Source: Bacteroidota bacterium
Lineage (GTDB): Bacteria > Bacteroidota > Bacteroidia > Flavobacteriales > Flavobacteriaceae
Direction: 5' to 3'
Length of the DNA: 64,000 nucleotides
Assembly (NCBI GenBank): GCA_947488545.1
Contig: CANKZE010000002.1
Location: 1-64,000, forward strand
Shown here in pieces: positions 40,601 to 53,100 of this stretch. The notes below the pieces were generated by a model that saw only the letters and a program-made list of their open reading frames with translations, had not been told where the DNA came from and ran no database searches. Both the position numbers and the translations under genes were made by a program. Position 1 is the first letter of the stretch. Every line of letters starts with the position of its first letter.

Positions 40601-42539
40601 ATAATGAAATTACTATGAATTCACTTCTTCTATTGGCTTGGTGTTGCTCTTCAGTACACTCAACCCCATCAGAACAATTGTTTACTAATTTGGTTTCACC
40701 GTAACCTTTTGCTGTTAATCTATCAGCGGAAATACCTTGCTTAATCAACCATTTTCTAGTTGATTTAGCGCGATTATCTGATAAAATAATATTGTAAGCA
40801 TGTGTTTGACGACTATCGGTATGCGAATTAATTGCAATTTTCATTGTAGGATATTCCAATAGTACCTCTAAAATTTTAGCCAATTCAATAGCGGCATCTT
40901 TACGGATATTGTATTTGTCAAGATCGAAATAAATTTCTTTAATATGGAAAACTTTTGACAAATCGGTTCCTGGAACAATTGGTATTTGTGTTTTCTCTAT
41001 CGCTAAAGTTGTTTTCGTTTCACCAGTATAATTTGGTATTTGAATGTCTTTTTCATCTGTTGAATAGTCTGTTTTTGATGCTCTAATAAAGAAAGAAGCA
41101 TTACAATCTACATATCCAAAATTGAATTCCCCTTTATCATTAGAAATTTGGGTACTAATAACTTTATTGTCTTTTGAGAATAAGGTAACTTCTGAACCCG
41201 GAAGAATTTCATTTGTTTGTTTATCTGTAACATTCCCGGCTAATTGTTGTTCGCATGGATACACAATCGGTTTGATTTGGGTAAACCCATAAATATCATC
41301 GTTTCCTTCCCCACCTTCTCTATTTGAAGTAAAAAAACCACGATTTGTAGTTTCGTTAATACAAAATGAAAAATCATCCATAGTTCCATTTACGGGAGCA
41401 CCAATATTCAAAACAGAATTTCTTTTATCAATTTTATTTATATCGACTTGGAAAATATCAAGTCCTCCTAAACCAGGTCTTCCGTCTGAAGCGAAATATA
41501 AAATTCCAGATTCAGAAATGAAAGGAAATGTTTCACGACCTTCAGTATTGATAGTTTTTCCTAAGTTTTCAGGTTCGCCAAAATTTCCATTTGGTTTAAT
41601 CTCCACTTTATAAATATCAGATTTTCCTAATGTTCCTGGACGATCAGAAGCAAAATACAATGTTTTTTCATCTGGACTTAAAGCAGGATGTGCAACTTGA
41701 AAATCATCTGAATTAAATGGAAGTTCGGTAATATTATCCCATTCTTGTTTTTGATTTTTTTGAGCGCGGTAAATTTTCAAAAAAACCGTACCTTCTGCAT
41801 TTTGCCCTTTTTTACCTTTAATAAAATTATTTCTTGTGAAATAAACGGTATTGCCATCTTTTGTAAATACTGGAGTTGATTCATTAAATTTCGAATCGAT
41901 AGTTTTTGCAAACTTTTTAGCATCAGAAACCAATCCATCAGAGTTTATGGTTCCCGAAAACAAAGAAGTGAATGGTAAACCAGTCCAAGAATGAGTTCTT
42001 TTGTAAATACTTTTTGATTCTCTAGAGGTAGAAAACACCAATTGATCTTTGAAGAATGAACCTCCAAAATCGGAATTCGGAGAATTTATTGATAGTGTTT
42101 TTAGTTCAAATCGATCAGAATTTTGTTTGATATATTCTTTGTAATTGTTTTCCTTTTTTAATATTTGAGCTCGATTTTGCTCAGGAACTAAAGAAATATA
42201 TTTCGACATATACTTATCCGATTCTTCGATTTGACCTATTGATTTCAAGGTTAAAGCATATCGATAATAGTATTCAGGATTCAAATCGGTAGTTAGAGAA
42301 AATGCTTTTTGATACCATTCTGCAGCAATTTTATAATTGGCATTAAAATAATAGGCATCACCTATTTTCTCGCATATTTCGGGATTCACAAAACCTTTTT
42401 TGACAATTTTTTCATAGGTTTTTATTGCATCGATATAAGCTAATTTCTGGTTTAGTTTATCGCCCTTGATGATTTTAGTGTTTTGAGCGAAAGCACCAAT
42501 TGCAAAACTAAATAGTAACGAGTAAAATATATTTTTCAT
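40599..42539 (-). CDS. OmpA family protein with TPR, WD40-like/PD40 beta-propeller and CNA-B-like domain (PorE-like)
   Basis: FASDRPGTLGKSDIYKVEI propeller motifs; C-terminal FDLDKYNIRKDAAIELAKILEVLLEYPTMKIAINSHTDSRQTHAYNIILSDNRAKSTRKWL. Confidence 0.88.
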   Translation of the reverse strand: MKNIFYSLLFSFAIGAFAQNTKIIKGDKLNQKLAYIDAIKTYEKIVKKGFVNPEICEKIGDAYYFNANYKIAAEWYQKAFSLTTDLNPEYYYRYALTLKSIGQIEESDKYMSKYISLVPEQNRAQILKKENNYKEYIKQNSDRFELKTLSINSPNSDFGGSFFKDQLVFSTSRESKSIYKRTHSWTGLPFTSLFSGTINSDGLVSDAKKFAKTIDSKFNESTPVFTKDGNTVYFTRNNFIKGKKGQNAEGTVFLKIYRAQKNQKQEWDNITELPFNSDDFQVAHPALSPDEKTLYFASDRPGTLGKSDIYKVEIKPNGNFGEPENLGKTINTEGRETFPFISESGILYFASDGRPGLGGLDIFQVDINKIDKRNSVLNIGAPVNGTMDDFSFCINETTNRGFFTSNREGGEGNDDIYGFTQIKPIVYPCEQQLAGNVTDKQTNEILPGSEVTLFSKDNKVISTQISNDKGEFNFGYVDCNASFFIRASKTDYSTDEKDIQIPNYTGETKTTLAIEKTQIPIVPGTDLSKVFHIKEIYFDLDKYNIRKDAAIELAKILEVLLEYPTMKIAINSHTDSRQTHAYNIILSDNRAKSTRKWLIKQGISADRLTAKGYGETKLVNNCSDGVECTEEQHQANRRSEFIVISL

Positions 42540-42550
42540 AATTATTTAGA

Positions 42551-43465
42551 TTAAAAAAATCGTGGTGAAACTAATTTATCCTTTTTATAAACAAACTCAT
42601 AGCGGATAAAAACCTCATGGGAACCAAAATTATATCTTGACAAAGAAGTTGTATCAAAATCATAGCTATACCCTATAAATAATGCGTCATTGACTTGAAA
42701 TCCAGCCAATCCACTTACGGCTGCATCCCATCTATAAGCAGCTCCTAAAACGAATTTGTTCATGAACATGGCATTTCCAGAAAGATCTAATTGTACAGGT
42801 GCACCTGTTACGATTTTAGAAACCACTGCAGGTTTGAATTTAATAGAATTGGAAACATCAAAAACATAACCACCAATTAAATAATAATTCATTCTTTGTG
42901 AATTGATAGCGATATCATTGTCGTTATAAAAATTAGATTCCATTATATTTGGAATCGACACTCCAAGGTAATATTGATCGGAATGCAAAAAGGTTCCTAC
43001 TCCAAAATTAGGAGACAATCTAGTACTTACACTTCTCCATTTTGGATCATTTGCTTGAAATGGGGTAACTTTATATTGGTCAAAACTAAAAAAACTTGCA
43101 GTTCCTTTCACTCCAAATGACAAGTTAGTCTTTTCATTCAATCGAATAGTATAAGAAATATCTCCCGAAAAAGTATTTTGTTCGGTTGGTCCAATTCTGT
43201 CTGAAATTGCAGATATTCCAAGACCTAAATTTGTTTCAGGAATTGGAGTATTTATTGAAAAAGTGCTAGTTGTGGGTGCTCCATCAAATCCAACCCATTG
43301 CGATCGGTGCAAAGCCAAAACACTTAATACATTTCTAGAACCCGCATAGGCAGGATTTACAGAAATTGTATTGTACATATATTGAGAATATTGTGCCTCT
43401 TGCTGAGAATAAATTGAATTTACACACAATATTAATAAACCCAAAAAAGTAAATTTTATATTCAT
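42551..43465 (-). CDS. Type IX secretion system membrane protein PorP/SprF family
   Basis: QEAQYSQYMYNTISVNPAYAGSRNVLSVLALHRSQWVGFDGAPTT. Confidence 0.92.
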   Translation of the reverse strand: MNIKFTFLGLLILCVNSIYSQQEAQYSQYMYNTISVNPAYAGSRNVLSVLALHRSQWVGFDGAPTTSTFSINTPIPETNLGLGISAISDRIGPTEQNTFSGDISYTIRLNEKTNLSFGVKGTASFFSFDQYKVTPFQANDPKWRSVSTRLSPNFGVGTFLHSDQYYLGVSIPNIMESNFYNDNDIAINSQRMNYYLIGGYVFDVSNSIKFKPAVVSKIVTGAPVQLDLSGNAMFMNKFVLGAAYRWDAAVSGLAGFQVNDALFIGYSYDFDTTSLSRYNFGSHEVFIRYEFVYKKDKLVSPRFF

Positions 43466-43476
43466 TTAATTTCCAA

Positions 43477-46173
43477 TTAATAAGTTAAATACAAATATCC
43501 TGTTTTTTCTAATCTAATACCACTTCTTGGCTTAGTATATTTAATTACATAATAATAAGTTCCCTCTGGAAGATTAGAATTTACTTCCACTGTTACTCTT
43601 CCTTCTGATCTTCCTCTGAAAGATTTATCACCATTATTATAACTATTGATCTCGTAAACCAAAATTCCCCATCTATTAAAAATTTGTACATTATTGTCGG
43701 GATAGAATGTAATACCATCAATCATGAATACTTCATTCAATCCATCATTATCTACTGAAACAAAGTTATATACCGTTACATCGCATTCGTTAATTTTTAC
43801 CAAAACAGGAAATCTTGTTAAGCTAGGACATCCATTAATAATGGCTTCTGCATAATAGGTCGTTTGATTTTGTAAAACTGTTGTTAACGGAAGCGGAGTT
43901 CCACCAGTAGCTTGGGTAAACCATTGAACAGTATTACCATTACTATTTACAGTTAAATCTGATAATATTGCTGTAAAACAAAATTCTTGAGTTGAATTAC
44001 CTGTTGGAGTTGCAGGTAATGCTGTAATGTTAATTGTTGCAGTATTTGCAATTGGCACACAAGGAGAAACAGCAGAAATACTATAATTAAATATACTGGT
44101 ATTTGCTCCAAAAGCAGGAGTATATAAGCCTGAACCTGCATTAAATACTCCGCCAGAACCGGATGATTGGCTCCAAATTCCACCTGTTTCTTGATTTGAA
44201 ATAACTGTATTTAAATCAATTACAGACCCAAAATCTTCACAAATAGCTAAACTTCCGTTTAATCCTAATTGCGGTTGGCGATTTAGGGTTACTGTGGCTA
44301 GACTTTCATCGTCACTACAACCCACTAATCCGGTTACAGTATATTTAAAAATACTAGTTGTTGCTCCTAAAGCAGGTGAAAAAGTTCCTGCGCCAGCGTT
44401 AAAAGTTCCGCCAATTCCTGAAACTCTTGTCCACGAACCAGATGATTGCTGATTTGAAATAACAGAAGCTAAATTAATTGGTGTAAAATTACTATCACAC
44501 CTTATCAATGCTCCATCAAGACCAGCATTAGAACGAGGATTAACAACAACCGTGGCTATATTCGTTACATTCACACATGGTGAAACTGCTGTAACAGTAT
44601 ATAAAAAAGTGCTCGATGTGGCAGCATTTGCAGTTGTATAAGTTCCATTAGAATTAAATACCCCGCCAGAACCCGTTAATCGAGTCCATGTTCCTCCAGA
44701 CTCTTCATTTGTTAAAATTGACGATAATTGAATTGGAGTTGTATTTGAGTCACAAATGGTAATTGAATTATCAATTCCAGCAACTGGTTGTCTTTGAATT
44801 ACAATAGGAAAACTAACATTTCTAGCAGGACACCCTTGAAAAGCAGGAATTAAGTAATTAATATCATAGCTGCCTGAAGGAACGTTTAATGGAGAAAATT
44901 CACCATTATTTGGATTTACTCCAATACCAGAAGGAACTGATGAATAGGTTCCCCCTTGATAACTTCCAGTACCCGATATTTGAACCTGTTGCAAACTATT
45001 GTTTGAATTACAGAACAAGCCTATTGGATAGTTTATGGTAGCTGTTGGCGGTGCTACAACCGTAACTTGCTTAGTAATTGAATCTACACAACCTATTGAA
45101 TTTGTAACTGTTAAAGTTACATCATAGGTTCCTGGATTTGCATAAACGTGAGTTGGAGAAACGGAAGTTGAAGTTTGTCCATCACCAAAATTCCACAAAA
45201 ATGAAATAGAAGTTAAATCAGTACCAGGTGAAGTAGTTGATAAATTTGTAAAATTAGCACCACTAGCACAATTATTTTGTTGTGTTAAATTAAAATCAGG
45301 AATTGGAGGTGCTGGTTGTAAAACTGACGTTAAACTGACTCTACATCCAGTCACTGAAGTTAATTGACAACTTACCGTTTGACCAATAATTGGGTTGGTA
45401 ATTGAAATACTCTGTGAAGTTGCTCCATTACTCCATAAATAGGTAAATCCAATTGGAGCTGTAAGAGTTACTACTGAAGAACCCGCGCAAAAATTGGTGT
45501 TGATTCTTAGCGCTGTACAATAGGCATCTAAATAGGCATATCCATAATGACCTCCTAAATCGCAATCTCCTGTGGCGAAAACCAAACTAATTTGTTGTCC
45601 AATGTAGGGAGTTAAATCAATTCCAACTGTTGTCCAATTTTTATATACAACGCCTCCACAATTTTGAAACCCTGGAATATTATCATCGGCAACAACTAAA
45701 TAGTAACCACAAACCGGATCAATAACTTGACCACTAGCGTTTAATATTTTAAGTTCAAACCTTGGTTGATCAACGGCAGTATGCGATGGATCTTGAAGAA
45801 CAACGGCGTATTTATAAATAAATAAAGCATTAGAAGCATCTACAACAGGAATTGTATAGGTTAACTTTTCAGCTTGTCTTCCCACAGATGAATTTCCTAA
45901 TCGTGCAGAGTGAGTTCCGCCTGGAGCCACTACCGTTACGTTATTACAAGTATTAGGATCAGTCCCTGTACCTGTCATAATGGTATGCCTCCCCGTAATA
46001 ATAGCCGATGGAGTTGTTGAAATTGGACAACAAGTACCTGTTTGACCACTCCAACCATTAAAATTTCCTAATTCAAAATCAGAATTTGTACAAGAGGAGG
46101 TTTGACTTTGGGCCAAGAGACTTGAAAAAAATAATAATATTAAAAGTCCAATTCTAAGTAATTTCATAATCAA
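43477..46173 (-). CDS. T9SS type B sorting domain (gliding motility-associated C-terminal) protein with PKD domain and internal repeats
   Basis: PKD FLWNFGDGQTSTSVSPTHVYANPG; C-terminal VQIFNRWGILVYEINSYNNGDKSFRGRS; three NxGLDGxLxxCDSN...GGxFNAG repeats. Confidence 0.88.
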   Translation of the reverse strand: MIMKLLRIGLLILLFFSSLLAQSQTSSCTNSDFELGNFNGWSGQTGTCCPISTTPSAIITGRHTIMTGTGTDPNTCNNVTVVAPGGTHSARLGNSSVGRQAEKLTYTIPVVDASNALFIYKYAVVLQDPSHTAVDQPRFELKILNASGQVIDPVCGYYLVVADDNIPGFQNCGGVVYKNWTTVGIDLTPYIGQQISLVFATGDCDLGGHYGYAYLDAYCTALRINTNFCAGSSVVTLTAPIGFTYLWSNGATSQSISITNPIIGQTVSCQLTSVTGCRVSLTSVLQPAPPIPDFNLTQQNNCASGANFTNLSTTSPGTDLTSISFLWNFGDGQTSTSVSPTHVYANPGTYDVTLTVTNSIGCVDSITKQVTVVAPPTATINYPIGLFCNSNNSLQQVQISGTGSYQGGTYSSVPSGIGVNPNNGEFSPLNVPSGSYDINYLIPAFQGCPARNVSFPIVIQRQPVAGIDNSITICDSNTTPIQLSSILTNEESGGTWTRLTGSGGVFNSNGTYTTANAATSSTFLYTVTAVSPCVNVTNIATVVVNPRSNAGLDGALIRCDSNFTPINLASVISNQQSSGSWTRVSGIGGTFNAGAGTFSPALGATTSIFKYTVTGLVGCSDDESLATVTLNRQPQLGLNGSLAICEDFGSVIDLNTVISNQETGGIWSQSSGSGGVFNAGSGLYTPAFGANTSIFNYSISAVSPCVPIANTATINITALPATPTGNSTQEFCFTAILSDLTVNSNGNTVQWFTQATGGTPLPLTTVLQNQTTYYAEAIINGCPSLTRFPVLVKINECDVTVYNFVSVDNDGLNEVFMIDGITFYPDNNVQIFNRWGILVYEINSYNNGDKSFRGRSEGRVTVEVNSNLPEGTYYYVIKYTKPRSGIRLEKTGYLYLTY

Positions 46174-46189
46174 TTGAGATTAATAGTTG

Positions 46190-47176
46190 TTAATAGTAAT
46201 TTGGGCAACCAAAGCAATTCTCATTTTTATCAAATTCATAAGAAATTGAAATTTCATAAACTCCACCAGTTCTTCCGATTTGACTTGTACTAAAATCATA
46301 AGAATAACCAAACTTAAAGCCTTCATATTTCAAACCTACAAAAGCATTCAAAGAGGTTAAAAAATGACTATTTGGATTTGTTCTGATTGGATTTGTAGCA
46401 GCTAATAAACCAAATGAAAGATGCCCGTTTACATATTGAGGTCCAATATCAAATCTATTATATTCTCCCTGGTGCATGAAATTAGTTAGTAAATACAAAC
46501 TATCTTCATTACCCATTCGACCAAAATTGGTATTTAATGGAAACTCGATTGAAGAATGTATTGATAAAAACATATCTAAGTTGTTGTTATCATTAAAAGC
46601 CATTGAAATATTAGGTCTGTTCAAATGCTTAAGGGTTAACCCAACCCAAGATCTTTCATTGTTTAATAAAAGTGAAGTACTAATATCAAAGAAATTCATT
46701 TTTTCATTTAACAAAATTGGATCAATACTTGTTGAGTTGATTACACCATTACTAATATTAATTTGATCTCCCAATAACAAATCTTGGAATCCAAAGGACT
46801 TATTTCCATAACCTAGTGATAAACTAGGTCTAAAAAACCAGTCGTCATTAATTTGGAATTTTAAAGCATAATTTAAATTAACTTGGGTAAAATTATAACG
46901 GGTCGTAGTTTCCTTATGATTTAAAACACTAATCCCTATTCCACTATTAAGATCTTCGAACCAATTATCTACGTATGCAAATTGAGTATTGATACTAAAA
47001 TTAAGCCTTGGCCACTGAGTTCGATGAATTATCCCTGCTTTCGGACCTTCTTTAGCACCAGCAAAAGAGGAGTTAAAACTCTCCGGAATCATAAAATATT
47101 GAGTGAATATAGGGTCTTGAGCATAAATACTACTCAAACTAAAAAACAAACAAATTGAAATTATTATCTTTTTCAT
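46190..47176 (-). CDS. Type IX secretion system membrane protein PorP/SprF family
   Basis: QDPIFTQYFMIPESFNSSFAGAKEGPKAGIIHRTQWP; C-terminal GFKFGYSYDFSTSQIGRTGGVYEISISYEF. Confidence 0.92.
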   Translation of the reverse strand: MKKIIISICLFFSLSSIYAQDPIFTQYFMIPESFNSSFAGAKEGPKAGIIHRTQWPRLNFSINTQFAYVDNWFEDLNSGIGISVLNHKETTTRYNFTQVNLNYALKFQINDDWFFRPSLSLGYGNKSFGFQDLLLGDQINISNGVINSTSIDPILLNEKMNFFDISTSLLLNNERSWVGLTLKHLNRPNISMAFNDNNNLDMFLSIHSSIEFPLNTNFGRMGNEDSLYLLTNFMHQGEYNRFDIGPQYVNGHLSFGLLAATNPIRTNPNSHFLTSLNAFVGLKYEGFKFGYSYDFSTSQIGRTGGVYEISISYEFDKNENCFGCPNYY

Positions 47177-47180
47177 TATC

Positions 47181-50100
47181 TTATTTAATTAAAGTAAATG
47201 GACCATTATAATCTACAATTGCTCCGAAAAGTGTTGTTGCTCTTACCACTATGATGTAATTTCCATTTTCACTTTCGTGTCCATTTATAGTTCCATCCCA
47301 TCCTTTTAATGTAGGTCCTGATTCAACATATAGTAGTGAACCCCAAGTGTCGTAAACTCTCATTTCTAGCTCTTTCATACAGTTGTATTCAGGTTTAAAG
47401 TTGTCATTTATACCGTCATGATTTGCTGGTGTAAAAGCATTAGGTACAATCATATCGTATCCTCTTGTTACAGCAATTGTTTGGGTGATACTATAAGTAC
47501 AAGTAACTCCTCCAATGGTATAATTTACAACTAGTGTAATATTATGATCACCAATTGTAGTAAAAGTATGTGAAACTGAATTGGCTCCAGCCAATGAAAC
47601 TCCATCCACAAACCATTCTATAGAGGTGAAATTTCCTGTAGATACATTTGTAAACGAGATTGGATCATTGATTGAATAAACCCCACAAATTGTCATTGCA
47701 CTTGATGAAATATTCATTAATGGATTACCAATAACAGGAAGATTTACGACTACTGGGAATTGAACTGGAATACATCCAAATGTAATTCCTTCCTGATCAT
47801 TTACATCTACAAAGTAATTTCCATTTACATCAGTAGTCATACATTGAGGATTTGGAGGTCCCGCACATGGCACTCCTCCAGACCAATTATAAACATAACC
47901 CGGAATTCCGCCTGAAGCAAAAATATAATTCGTTTGAGATACATTTTTAATTGGACAATTAACATTTAGATTCGATGTAATAAAACCTGTAATAGGTGTA
48001 GGTCTCGTTAAAGTAAGAGTTCTCGTATTTGCAGGACAGTTATTTACATCGGCAATTGCAATAGTATAGGTACCGGCACTTAATCCATTTAAACACCAAT
48101 CATTAGGAGTTGAAATATTAGTAGATCTAACCCAGCCTGGACCAACAGGGAAAGGATTAGTACCACCAGTTATTGAAATACAAATAGATCCATTATTGTA
48201 TAGCCTATTAGGGAAGCAATTTGGATTTGTAGCGCTTTTAATTGTGAATGCTAAAGGGCCTGGTTGAGTCACTGTTATAGAAGTAGAAGAACGACAACCA
48301 TTTGCATCAATTACCGTATAAAGATGAAGCCCAGCAGTAACAGTATAATTACCATAATCTCCAGCATTAATAGTATAAAGTGGAGTTCCACCAATCGCAG
48401 TTACAGTAACAACAGCAGTTCCTCCATTACATAATACTGGAGAAGTAACTGCAGATGACGCTACTAATAATGGTGGTTCTGTAACTACAATTGTCACTGT
48501 ATTTGAAATACACCCATTAGAATCTCTAACAAAATAAGTATGGGTTCCAGCATAAACAGTGTAATTTCCTGTTCCAACATATCCACTGCCTGGCACACCT
48601 CCAGTAGCACCAACCGATATTATTGCAGTACCACCTTTACACAATATAGGTGATATTATGGTAGCTGTGGCAATAACTGGTGTTGGCTGAGTAATTGTAA
48701 ATGGAACCGAGGCACTACAACCATTAGCATCTGATATGGTATAAGTTCCAGAGCCTGCAGAAACCGTAATTGGACCTGTTCCTGAATATAGAGGTCCAGT
48801 CGCATAAGGGGTTCCTCCAGTTCCAGAAATAGTAATAACTCCAGTACCTCCGTTACATAATATTGGTGAGGTAACAGTCGCAGATGCTACTAAAAGTGTT
48901 GGCTGTGTAATATTTAATAATACAGTATTTGAACATCCATTAGCATCTGTAACAGTGAATGGAATGTTATTTCCAGCAGGGACAGAGAAAGTTCCTGTAC
49001 CTGTATAATTTTGAACGCCTCCAATTGCTGAAACAGTTACAGTTGCATTACCTCCAAAACAAGAAATTGGAGTTGTAACTACAGCTGTAACTTGAAGTAA
49101 TGGTGGTTCAGTTACATTAATTGTAATTGATTTTTGACAGCCATTAAAATCAGTAACTGTGAAAACATTTACTCCAGCCGAAACTGTAAATACTCCGGTA
49201 CCGCTATAAACAGGTGATCCCGAAGTGGTATTTGGAACTCCACCCGTTGCTGTAACAGTAACAGTGGCAGTTCCTCCAAAACATCTAATCGGAGTTGTAA
49301 TATTTGCAGTAGCAACTAATAATGAAGGCTGAGTAATTACTCCAGATCCATTAAAAGTACAACCGTTGGCATCAGTTACTAAGACGTTATAAGCGCCTGC
49401 TGGCAAATTGGTTGCACTTGAAGTGATTTCATTACTTGGAGTCCATAAATATTGATATTGACTACCGGTTGTAAATGGTATTCCTCCAGTAACGACCGCT
49501 TGATAAGTTGCAAAATTACCATTACATAAAATTGCTGCCGTTTGAGTTACTGTTGCTTGTAATGCCGGCGGTGCAGTTAATACGATATTTCTAATTATAT
49601 CCGGACAGTTGCTCACTAAATCTCTAATTACTACTGTATAATTCCCTGCTGACAACCCTGTGAAATTAGCAGGATTTGGCAAAGTTATTGTGTTTGGACC
49701 TAAAGGGTTTAAAATTACATTTATTGGACCATTACCACCGGTAACATTTATCCCAATAGAACCATTATTACCTCCATTACAAGAAACTTGAAAACCATTA
49801 TAATTAGATAATGTTGAAGTTATTACTAAAGGAGCTGGATCAGTTATTGTGTAAGGACCAAACTGCTTTTGACAATTTACACTATCAGTTACAACAAGAT
49901 AATAAGTTCCTCCACAAATATTCTGTAAAATACTTATGTTTCCTTGTGCTAATGATGTGTTAATTGGAACATTTCCACTACTAGTAACCTGAAACCACTG
50001 ATATTGATAAGGATTTGTTGTCGATGCAAATGGGGTTCCTCCAGAAACAGCTACCTGAATAATACCATTACAACCTGTTGCAATATCACAATTAGTGTTG

Positions 50101-53100
50101 TTTATAGGATTTACTGCCGGAACTGAAATCATTGGCGGCGGAACAGTAACAGTATAATTAAAGCGATAAGTACAACTATATGAATCTGTGATATCTACCC
50201 AGTAATTACCAGAACATAAATTGGTTTGGGTAGGTGTTGCTCCTGGAACACTCCATTGATAATTAAATGGTGAACCACCCGTTGGTGCAAGTAAAATACT
50301 ACCATTACAAAATGGAGGATTAGAATTACAAATTACGTTATTAATTGTTTCGTTTGGTTTAACTTTTGGATTTACAGTTACTGTAATTGTGAAAGGTAGC
50401 CCCTGACAACTGCCGGTAATTGGTGTTACATTATAAACAACATCATAAGGAATTGCTCCATTATTTGTTAAAGTCTGAGTAATATTTGATTGAGGTACAA
50501 TCATGTCTGAAAAACCTGAAACCAATGAATTTGGAGTAGGATTAACAAACCATCTATATTGAGTTCCAGTAGGAACTATTTCTGGAAGTACAGATCCCGA
50601 TGGATTTATATTAAAACTCGCATCACTACAAATAGTTACCGTTTTATTTGAAATGAATGCTATTGAATTAACAATAACAGTTGAGATATTTGTAGTTAAA
50701 GTACCACATCCACCCGCAGAATATTGAATTATGCAATAATAATATTTTGTATCATTTATATTTGTGGAACTATACGTAGCATTTGTTGCACCTGCGATTG
50801 CAGTACCACCAACAATTGAATTAATAGTATTTGAATACCACTGATAAGTAGGAATTCCTGTTCCATTTATAACTGTTACACTGAGTGGTGTTGATGGAAC
50901 ATTTTGACAAATTGTTTGATTAGCAAGAGGTTGGTTACTAATTGTAGGTACCGCAACAATAATTACCTCCGAAGCTGAAGATGTTACAGAACATCCTAAT
51001 CCCGTTTGAGTTATTATACAATAGTAATATTTAAATTCAACAACCGAATTTGGAGGTGTAAAAGTTGGTGAATTCGCTCCAGATATTAGAGTTCCTGTTG
51101 TAGTATTATTAGTCGTATTGCTATACCATTGGTAACTGAACGTACCTACTCCTCCACTTGGGGTAACCACTAAATTAGTAGGGGTTGTTCCTTGACAAAT
51201 CGTTTGACTACTTGGGGTAATGGTAACTGTTGGATCCGCAACTACATGAACTAATGCTGTAGCACTAGCAACGCTTCCACATCCTGATCCCGATAATGAG
51301 ACCATAGCATAATAGTAATAATCTACTGGTGTATTAAATACTGGTGGAGTATACGATGAACCGTTTGCACCAGATATAGAGGTACCACCCGTATTAGCAT
51401 TGGTTGTATTACTGTACCACTGGTAAGTAGCTGTTCCTACTCCATCGGTATAGGCAACTGTTAATGGTGCAATAGTACCTCCTCTACAAATATCTTGACT
51501 CGCTAAAGGTTGAGTGGTAATCGTTTGAATTGGATTGACTATAACTTGAGCTATGTTGGAAGTAGCTGTAGTACATCCGCCTGAATTATAAGTAGCAATA
51601 CAATAGTAATAAAGTGTACCAGTAGCCGAGGTTGGTGGAACATAACTAAGACTTGTAGCACCTGCAATAGCGTTACCAGTAAGAACATTCACCGTGTTGG
51701 AATACCACTGGTACGTTGGGGTACCCGTACCGTTAATAAAAGCTACAGATAAAGTAGTTGGAGTTCCATTCAAACAAACTGTTTGCGTTGGTGTTGGCTG
51801 TAAATGGGTAATTGGTGCAGCAACTGTAACCACTTGAACTACAGGTGTTGTATAATTACAATTTAAACCATTTGATATTATACAATAATAATAATTAGTT
51901 TGAACAGTACTTGTTGGAGGAATAAAAGTTGAAGTAGTTACTGCCGGTACTAAAGGTATTCCCCCAATTGTATTAGGAGCAACATTACTATACCATTGAT
52001 AAGTATAAACACCAGAAGGAATTCCTGCACTTGCAGTAACCACAATTGGAGTTGGTGGTGTATTTTGACAAATAGTTTGTGTTGAAGGTGTAATTGTAGC
52101 ATTTGGGTCACCATAAACATTCACTTGGGCTATGTTGCTAAATACACAACCACAACCTAATCCATTCAAACATACACGTGCAAAGTAATAATAAGTTCCT
52201 GTCGCTAAAAATAAAGGAGGTGTGTAAGTTGGATTTATAGCACCACTAATTATTGTTGCTCCTGTTGTAGTAGGTGAAGTATTATAAAACCACTGGTAAT
52301 CTGGATTTCCATAACCATTAATATACGCTACATTAAATGCTGGAACTGTTCCTCCTACACAAATATCTTGTGTTGGAGTTGGGTGAACAGAAATAGTTGG
52401 GGGAGGGTAAACTGAAATTGTAAATTGACTTGTTGGTCCAGGGCATCCTACTCCACCATTCGTATAAGTTGGAGTAACAACCACTGTACTAGTAGCTATT
52501 CCAGAACCAATATTTGAAGCAGTAAATGATATATTTCCCGATCCAATAGCCGGAAGACCAATATTTGGAGTTTGAGTACTAGTCCAATCATAAACCGTTG
52601 TTCCTGGTACATTATTTGTTGTAAAACTAACATTTACAATTCCGCCATCACATAAACTTTGGTTAGCATTTGAATTAACTTGACCTAATGGATTTACAGT
52701 AACTGTAGCATTTATTTTACAACCATTTGAGTTAGTATAAGTAATTATTGTTGTACCTGTATTTACTGCGGAAACTAAACCTGTAGTGCTGTTAATAGTT
52801 GCAATTGTAGGAACAGAAGATACCCAAGCACTTGTTGTCGCAGGTGTTCCACTACCCGTAAGCTGGGTAGTTGATCCTTTACAAACAAATAAAGTCCCTG
52901 AGATAGTTGGAAGAGGGTTTACAGTAATTATTGCTGTTCTCTGACAACCATTTGAATTGGTATAAGTTATTGTTGCAGTTCCAGGACTAATACCAGTAAC
53001 CAAACCAGAATTACTTACAGTTGCAATACTAGTATCCGAGGAACCCCATGGATTTAAAGTTGCCGCAGTAGGACTACCAGTTAATTGAGTAGTTGTACCA

